DNA of 64,000 bases from Burhinus oedicnemus (taxonomy: Eukaryota > Chordata > Aves > Charadriiformes > Burhinidae): contig VFFE01007622.1 in the NCBI GenBank assembly GCA_008921705.1, positions 1,098,577-1,162,576 of the forward strand, read 5' to 3'. Positions 57,175 to 64,000 of this stretch are shown here, piece after piece (within the stretch, counting starts at the first letter, position 1; each line of letters starts with the position of its first letter). The notes beneath the pieces are model-generated. The model did no database searches and had not been told where the DNA came from. It saw only the letters and a list, made by a program, of their open reading frames with translations. The position numbers were made by a program, and so were the translations under genes.

Positions 57175-60100
57175 ATGGCGGGGCAGCGGCCGGGCGCCTT
57201 CCCGCTGCTGGTGCGCGGCGACTGGGGCGCCGCCGAGCCCTCGCCCGCCCTGAGGAAGAAGCTGCTCTGCTACTTCCAGAGCCAGCGGCGCTCGGGCGGC
57301 GGCGAGTGCGAGTTGCGGACGGCCACCGGCTCCGGGGACCTTCTCGTCTGCTTCGCCCAGCCCGAGGGTGAGCGGCCGGGGCGGGGGAGGGGGCGGCTAA
57401 TGGCCGTTTCCCGCGTTTCGGGGGGGTGGGGGTGGCCGCCGGCCTCCCCTCACCGGTGCTTGTCGTGTTGGCAGTGAGGCGGCGGGTGCTGGACCGGCGA
57501 GTGCATGAGCTCGACCGCGGGCCCAGAGGGCGGCTGTCGCTGCTGGTCACCGAGCTGCCCGCGGACGGCGCCCCCGCGCAGGTGAGGCGGGCGGGGAGGG
57601 GAGGAGGAGAGGGGTGGGCGAGCCAGCGGGGCCGTGGGTGACCGCTCTCTCCTCTCGTTCCGCTTCCAGGAGGTGGGACGGGCCGGCGGGGCCGAGGCGG
57701 CAGGTAGGGTCTGCGTGAGGCGCGGTGCGGCGGGTACACGCTCGCCTCAGGCCGGCGGGGCCNNNNNNNNNNNNNNNNNNNNGGGGGCCGGTGAGGGAAC
57801 CGTCTGCCCGTCGAGGGCTTGTGCGGGCCGGCCGTGAGGTGTGCTCTTTCGTTTTCCCTTCCCAGCGCTCGCCTCCGTGGGGTGCTTCTGTTTGGTTGGT
57901 TTGTTTTAAACCGCAAAATTAATTTAATTCATAAAGCGTGGCCCTTTAGCCCCATAAAGCTCCAAGGCATGCGTAAAAAAACCGACCGAATTAACTTTCG
58001 ATACAATTTTTGTCGCGGTTCTAGCTGAGGTCGCGAGTGTTCGCCCTGTGGTCCAGAGTTTGCTGATCACACACAGCCTGCTTATCTCTACGTGCAAATT
58101 ACTTATTAGTGCAAATGACGGCGGCATACAGGTGAAAACTGAGGGAACGGGCTAGAAAAGCCGTCCAACATTACAGTTACCTTTTGTTTTCTGACTTAGG
58201 CTGTGTTCCTTATTGTTTTGAACTAGCAGGCAGAGGTGTCGTGCAGAGTCAGAGTACGTCATGAGAGAGGTGCCCGATTTCTAAAGGCGCTTCCCTCCGG
58301 AGGAGGGATGTCCTCGACGGATCGCTTGTTCGACGGCACAGTTTTTGTATGAGGATAGCGCTGTAGCGCACGGGGAGGACCTGCTCGCCGTGGTTCACGT
58401 GGCACCGCTATGTGCTAGTTTGTTTTTTGACATTGTGCCTGAGGCTTTTTTTGAGCTTAAAGGATGTTTCTGTAACCACGTTCAAGGTGTGGTTTGGAAA
58501 AGGGAATATGTGGAAATCTGTGATTCTGGCAGTGTCAAATGAAACTAAATTCAAGCTGGGTCTACAAGAGCATGAAGTTTTTTCTTCTTGAAGTATGCAG
58601 TAACTGAGAAAGCATTGTCATTTATCTTTAGTTAATGAACCCCAGGTATCTCTTCCCACCTGCCAGAATAAGGAGGCTTCTGTGTGCGCTCAGCAGGAGA
58701 AGACAGGTAAGCGTGCCACTTACCAAGCGAAGACCAGCGTGTTCTTGCTTCATTGGTTTTCATTGACCTTTATGCTGCAACAGTGCCTGGGTCACCTGGG
58801 TAGCTTGTGGTGTTTGTCTAATGTAGTGTAGAAATCCCGATGTTGTGTTAAAATAAATAAATTGATTTTTAATCTGTATGAGTCCCTTTAGGAAACTCCC
58901 CACTTGACTGACTGCCTCAGACAGGTCAGTCCCTTAGGGAGAATATGCAGTGGATGCTGACCTTTGTTCTGGGTAAGGCTGTCCCTACCCAGACCTTCCC
59001 AGCTGCCACCAGCCCTGCCGGCGTGACCTGTGGTAGAACATCAGTAGCTGTGTAGCCCAGGTACACCTGAGCTCCTGTGGCAGCCAGCACGCGTGGACCC
59101 ATGGTGACCCACAGCAATGGCTGGAGCTGTAAATGGAGAGGGAGCACAAGCAGAAGAGTGATGGTTTCCCTCATCATGGATTTGTGAAGGAGCTTTCATA
59201 GCTGTTACTTCTGCTGTCCTTGACTGGTGATGAACGGAAGCCTTTTCTCCTCAACCTGTTGATAGAACACGTCAGGCTACAGGCTAGTGATACGGCTCAG
59301 CTTGTTTGGGATTTAAAGGCTGTTGTGGAAAAACTCCACTGCCTGAATTACTGTTTACTTGCCTGTTCTTTTCCCTGATCTTATCTGTGATCTGAACAAA
59401 AAGCAGTGTAAATGCTTGGAAGATAATAATGCTTGGGTTTTTTCTTAACTTTTGCCTAAGGCGTTAGGGTGTGATCTTTCATTTCAGAATCATGTGAGAA
59501 ACTGGAAGCAGAAAAAGCAACCTCTAGGAAATCTGTCATAGTAGTAACCACTGCCTCTGGGGAGGAAATAGAAGATGAGATTGTGGAAATGTACTTTGAA
59601 AATAAAAAGAAGTCCGGTGGGGGGGCCATCGAGTCCTACATCAAAAAGGATCAGCAAATGATCATCACCTTTCAGGATGAGGAAGGTACGATCCGATATT
59701 ATGGGTCTTGTATTACTAAAGCTCCCTTTTAAAGTAGGCCTTGCTGGTGCTGGATCTCTTTGTGGGCATTGCTCCCGCAGAAATGATGTATTATTTCCAA
59801 AGAGTGACAGGATGTAAAAGGAGCAGATGTGCCTGTCTGTCCAATGCAGGTGTGGGTGTCAGACAGTGTTTGTAATAACCCACAGGGAAATAAATTTTTC
59901 TCTAGACCTGTCCCATATGCTTGATCAAGACTCACAGAGAATTATGCAGGAGAAATGATGTCAGGAGCACTGCAGAATAAGGAAGCTTTAATTCTAGTTC
60001 AGGAGACTGGATAATGCATAGTACAGTATTAACTGCAGATCATGGGTAAATATTATTTTGTTATATTTTCTTTCATATTCATTTCAATTGCCAGGGTTTT

Positions 60101-63100
60101 GGAGACCAGGAGGAAAAAAGGAAGTAAATATTATTTATTTGTAAGACAGAGAAGTGAATGCTCACCTCTGTGGAGAAAATGATTTTAAAGTAGCCTCAAT
60201 TTATGTGTAGTTTTCCCGTGTTTTCCTCTACAGTAAATTGCTGTTGGCTACTTGTTAGTGTGTGAAGGATGTACGCAAAAAGAGGAAATTTTTTATGCAG
60301 GAGAAACAGTTAAATATTTAACATAGTCAAATGTAGTTAAATAGTTAGTAGTTAAATATTTGTTAAATACACAAGGTAAGCAGGATGGAAAACCCTTTCT
60401 TTACTTGCTATTTATTAGGTGTTACTAATCTGAAGAACAGTTTCTTGCACTTGAGGGCAGTAGAAAGGAGGTAGCACTTATCTCAAAAAATAACTTTTTT
60501 TTTTTTTTTTTCCCCCCCTTTGGGGGGAGACTGGGGACATCTGGATCATAGGGTAGCTTTTATCCCGACCCTAACTTTTGATGTAGTTTTGCTTTATTTC
60601 TGTTTCTTCTGTGACACCAGAAAATACGGCTGGCTAGATTTTTAAAGTAGAGTGTAATTTAGCATGTTCCTCTGCTGCAGTGGGAAGGGAAGATCACATC
60701 TTTCTTTGTTTTCCTGTGGAACTAGATGCCCAAGAAGTTTTGCAAAGGAAGCATCACTCGGTGAAGAAAATCGATCTGTTTGTGAAGCCATGGCAAGTGG
60801 AGACTGTCCAGGAGCCGTGCCAAGTGGAGGACTCTCAAGGATCCCTGGCTTCGACCTTAGTTGTGCTTGAAAATGTGCAGGAGACAGTAAAAGATTGCAT
60901 GTTAATTATGCTGGTAGAGAACGTCAGTGGCTTATCAGAGGATGATGGTGACTTCAGTGTGGAAATGATACCTGAAATACATGCTGCTGTAGTTACTTTT
61001 ACCAGGAATTTTGGTAAGGAGGAGTCAGAGTTGCGGGTCTTTTTTATTAGCTACTTGTGTGTGAGGGAGACTAAACAGGAAATTAATGTTTTCTGTTATA
61101 GGTTTAAGGTTTAATCTGATACTGCATCATTTTAAATGAGGATTTACTCTACTAAAGTTAATGACATACATTTATGTGTAAGGTATAGGGGCCAGCGTAA
61201 GTCAGAAGAGGGCTAGCTCTGATTTGGAGAGTAAACAGAACAGGTAGGACTAAAAACAAACTATAACTTTATAGAAACAATGAAAGGATGTACTCAGTCT
61301 TAGAACGACGATAAAGGCTCTCCTCGCTGAAAGGCGTTACATGTTTAGTAAGTTTGTATGGATTTGAGGGAAAATTGAACAAGTACGTGGAACAGAGCTT
61401 TTTGAGGTTATTAAATAGACTGCATCAGGCTTGGGAAATCTTCTGTAATAGATTGGAGGCTGGGAAGGGATTAGGGAAGCAGCGACTTCTTACAGCTGTT
61501 CTCTAGATTCCTGTCTCCAGCAATGGCCACAGCAGGTTACTGGGCTGGAGGGACCCTGGGATGCTGAGGCAAGTGCAGCTGTCCTTATGCAGAGTGGCAG
61601 CTGTCAGTTATGTGAGGCGTGAAATTAACAGCATATGCTCTGCCCTGGTGAGGCCGCACCTGGAGTACTGTGTCCAGTTCTGGGCTCCCCGGTTCAAGAA
61701 GGACTGGGAACTGCTGGAGAGGGTACAGCAGAGGGCTACAAAGATGATTAGGGGGCTGGAAGATCTTTTTTATGAGGAAAGGCTGAGGGACTTGGGTCTT
61801 TTTAGTCTGGAGAAGAGAAGGCTGAGGGGGGATCTCCTCAATGCCTATAAATACTTAAAGGGAGAGTGCCGGGAGGATGGGAGCAGTCTTTTTCCAGTGG
61901 TGCCCCGTGATAGGACAAGAGGTAATGGGCACAAACTTGAATGTAGGAAGCTCCACCTAAACATGAGGAGGAACTTCCTTACTTTGAAGGTGGCAGAGCA
62001 CTGGAACAGGCTGCCCAGAGAGGTGGTGGAGTCTCCGACTCTGGAGACGTTTAAAACCTGCCTGGATGCCGTCCTGTGCAACGTGCTCTAGGTGACCCTG
62101 CTGTAGCAGGAGGTTTGGACTAGATGATCTCCAGAGGTCCTTTCCAACCCCTGTGATTCTGTGATATACGTGGTGAATACTAGGTGAGAGATACTGAACG
62201 TATGGAAAGAAATAGCTTTGTGGGCACTTCCGAGTTGATACATGCTCTGTAATCCAGTGCTTTGGTCAATGCACGCAGTGGTAGTCTGCTAACATCATAG
62301 TAGAAAAGCAAGCTACTAGTCTGATCTTGAGTTTTTTGTTTTTTGTTTCTTTTTTTTTTTTCTTTTTTCTTCTCCCTTCTCTTTCTAGCTGCAGGGGAAT
62401 TTGCTAAAAAGCTTAACCGAAACCACAGAGCAAAGCAACAAAATATTACTGCACGGTGCCTTGAGCTAACAAGAAGTGTTAGGGCTGAAAATATACCACC
62501 TAACACAGCCAGTGACTATATAACCGTCTACTTTGAAAACAAGAAGAATGGAGGTGCGCAAGTGGTGGATGTTCAGCAGCTGCCTGATGAAGATGCAGCT
62601 ATCATTACATTCAATGACCATGAAGGTAATGCAGAAATATGAAGCCTTTTATTTCTCTGAGATCCTTTCACTTAAAGATCAAAAAGTGGATTTTCTAGAG
62701 AAATGCCTACTCTACCCTCGTAAAACAGCAGTTCTAGTGCTTTGTCAGCAGATCTGTGCTAACTGGAGTGCAGGCCTAAGTTTTGGACCAACTGGGCGTG
62801 GGGCATAGAATTTTTTCCTTTATACGCACAGTGTATTTCACCCAGGCCTTGATCCTTACAGAGTTGAGGTTACGGCTTGAGTTCCATAGAGAAAGCGCAG
62901 CTCCGCGTAGTACAGGAGACTTCTGCCCCCAGCGCCTTCACCACCAGCCGCCCTGTGGCAATGTGTGCTGTCTGGCTCATCTGAGGACAATTTCTTGGAC
63001 AGCTTTTTGGCCAGAGAGCAGATGTTGCGGCTCATCCAGCCAGCGACAGAAACATGAGGATCTGTGGAAGGCAGGGGACAAGAGGGAAGCTGGAGGCATT

Positions 63101-64000
63101 GCAGTGAAGGAGAGAGCTGAAGGGGAAGTTGAAGAAAATAGATGCTATTTGGGGATGAAATGGGGGAGCTGTGACTTGATACTGCTGAGTAACAGCCCAG
63201 ACAGCTACTGAGTTGGGCACTTCAAGTACAGCATATAACAGAAGTGGGGGCAGAGACAGTGCTGTGCACACCTCCTCCTGGAGGTGGACAGTGTTGGTTC
63301 TTAACTGTCTCTCTCTAACTTAGTTTTTGGCATTTAAAACCAATAACTCTTCAATAATTTGGAATTATTTCTATCTGGGAAGGGGGGAAAATTGATGTAA
63401 AACTATTCTTAGACATAACAAACATTATGATGTAGAAAACAAAGTTAAAAGACCCCACAACTGGGAGATCTTTCATTTGAAGCGCTAGCATTAATTGTTT
63501 GGGGTTTTGTTTGTTCGTTTCAGATGTAACCAAGATCTTGTCAAAGCAGCATTCGCTCAACAAAACACCAATCTCTGTCTATCCTTACTACATCTCACTG
63601 GGAACAGCTCTATATGGAAAGGAAGGGCCACAAGTAAAGAAGCCAGATCCAATTACAGTGCCTCTGGATCCGTATATCTGGTATTACTTGCAGAAAAACA
63701 ATAGGCTAGCTAAGGCAATAAGTTGTGAAATGGCAAAGTGTAATTGTGTGCTGACATGGCCTGAACCCCAATGTGCAAACCCAAAAGTTACTTTGCATCC
63801 TTCAGCTACTTTGTCTGAGCAGAAGAGAGTAGTATTTCGATTGATCAAGACATGGAATGAAAATGTTTCTACAGCATTTTCATGTAGCATATCGAAGTAC
63901 AAAGCAGTTAAATGTCAAGTAAGTGCAGAGGTGTGGGAAGCCGTTAGAAACAGCTTTACCCACGATGAAGTTCTGATAATCCCATACACATCCAAGGATT
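57175..64000 (+). CDS. PARP14: PARP14-type protein, N-terminal part (runs off the window)
   Basis: PARP14 is a large mono-ADP-ribosyltransferase with N-terminal RRM-like and KH-like modules, three macrodomains, WWE and PARP domains; it acts in STAT6 and interferon signalling. Eight coding exons seen: 57175-57367, 57475-57581, 57670-57703, 58632-58706, 59488-59685, 60726-61013, 62389-62625, and 63524 to beyond 64000, about 536 residues, all in phase. Exon 1 gives [17 protein letters not shown] and [15 protein letters not shown], as in mammalian PARP14. Exon 5 gives [19 protein letters not shown], exon 6 [17 protein letters not shown], exon 7 [13 protein letters not shown] and [15 protein letters not shown]. 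These look like successive RRM-like modules. Exon 8 ([20 protein letters not shown]) matches the following mammalian region. The macrodomains and catalytic domain lie right of the window. The Ns in intron 3 do not touch a recognised exon, but a small exon could hide there. Introns 61014-62388 (CR1) and 59686-60725 were checked. Confidence 0.91.
57763..57782. other. Assembly gap (20 N)
   Basis: Exactly 20 undetermined bases in a G+C-rich stretch of the third PARP14 intron. The round number suggests a gap of nominal rather than measured size. Confidence 0.99.
61630..62166 (+). mobile_element. CR1 LINE 3'-end fragment in a PARP14 intron
   Basis: About 0.5 kb matching the CR1 3' open frame and tail: CTGCCCTGGTGAGGCCGCAC, AGTTCTGGGCTCCCCGGTTC, GAGGGTACAGCAGAGGGCTA, GGCTGCCCAGAGAGGTGGTG, GGACTAGATGATCTCCAGAG and the terminal ATTCTGTGATA. 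It has the same orientation as the host gene and keeps an open frame of about 176 codons ([20 protein letters not shown]...). It belongs to a different CR1 subfamily from the copy at 47.8 kb, judging from tail differences (inference). Confidence 0.9.

Noticed and set aside
56879..57916. Minus-strand open frame of 345 codons across the PARP14 CpG island
   Set aside because: It is Arg/Pro/Ala-rich, runs through the N gap, and is antisense to three well-supported exons. High G+C removes stop codons by chance.
61561..62091. A new gene encoding the 176-codon open frame in PARP14 intron 7
   Set aside because: It matches the 3' open frame of CR1 retrotransposons, so it is a repeat remnant.

Overview
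This is a eukaryotic, almost certainly avian, window. Evidence: spliced genes with GT-AG introns, CpG-island promoters, and several CR1 (chicken-repeat-1 type) LINE fragments with the typical ATTCTATGA-like 3' end. The exact species cannot be told. I rebuilt six protein-coding genes by following open frames across splice sites and checking that codon phases agree. Family identities rest on remembered vertebrate homologues, not on a search.

Layout: (1) 1571-11199, + strand: the 3' two thirds of ESYT3, an ER-plasma-membrane tether (C2B, linker, C2C). (2) 12644-23916, - strand: complete CEP70, a centrosomal coiled-coil protein, 16 coding exons, tail to tail with ESYT3. (3) 23917-24660: CpG-island bidirectional promoter. 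(4) 26527-31059, + strand: complete FAIM, with both a short-form start (179 aa) and an upstream small exon for a FAIM-L-like long form (202 aa). (5) 33733-44200, - strand: PARP9 coding exons (two macrodomains and an inactive PARP fold). (6) 46380-46852: CpG-island bidirectional promoter with an IRF/ISRE-type element. (7) 46853-54096, + strand: complete DTX3L (RING-DTC E3 ligase, 736 aa). (8) 57175-64000, + strand: the 5' part of a PARP14-type gene, running off the right edge, with its own CpG island and a second IRF/ISRE-type element. A 20-base run of N (57763-57782) lies in its third intron.

Two functional blocks are joined. The left block (ESYT3, CEP70, FAIM) is housekeeping or cell-biological. 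The right block (PARP9, DTX3L, PARP14) is an interferon-linked ADP-ribosylation/ubiquitin module: PARP9 and DTX3L are known to form a heterodimer made from a shared divergent promoter, and PARP14 is a macrodomain mono-ADP-ribosyltransferase. In humans the two blocks are at separate places on 3q (3q22.3 and 3q21.1), so the FAIM-PARP9 junction is notable. All five CR1 fragments I recognise are in the right half.

Most of the remaining sequence is intronic or intergenic DNA with no recognisable genes. I see no convincing tRNA, rRNA, CRISPR or prokaryotic-type system.
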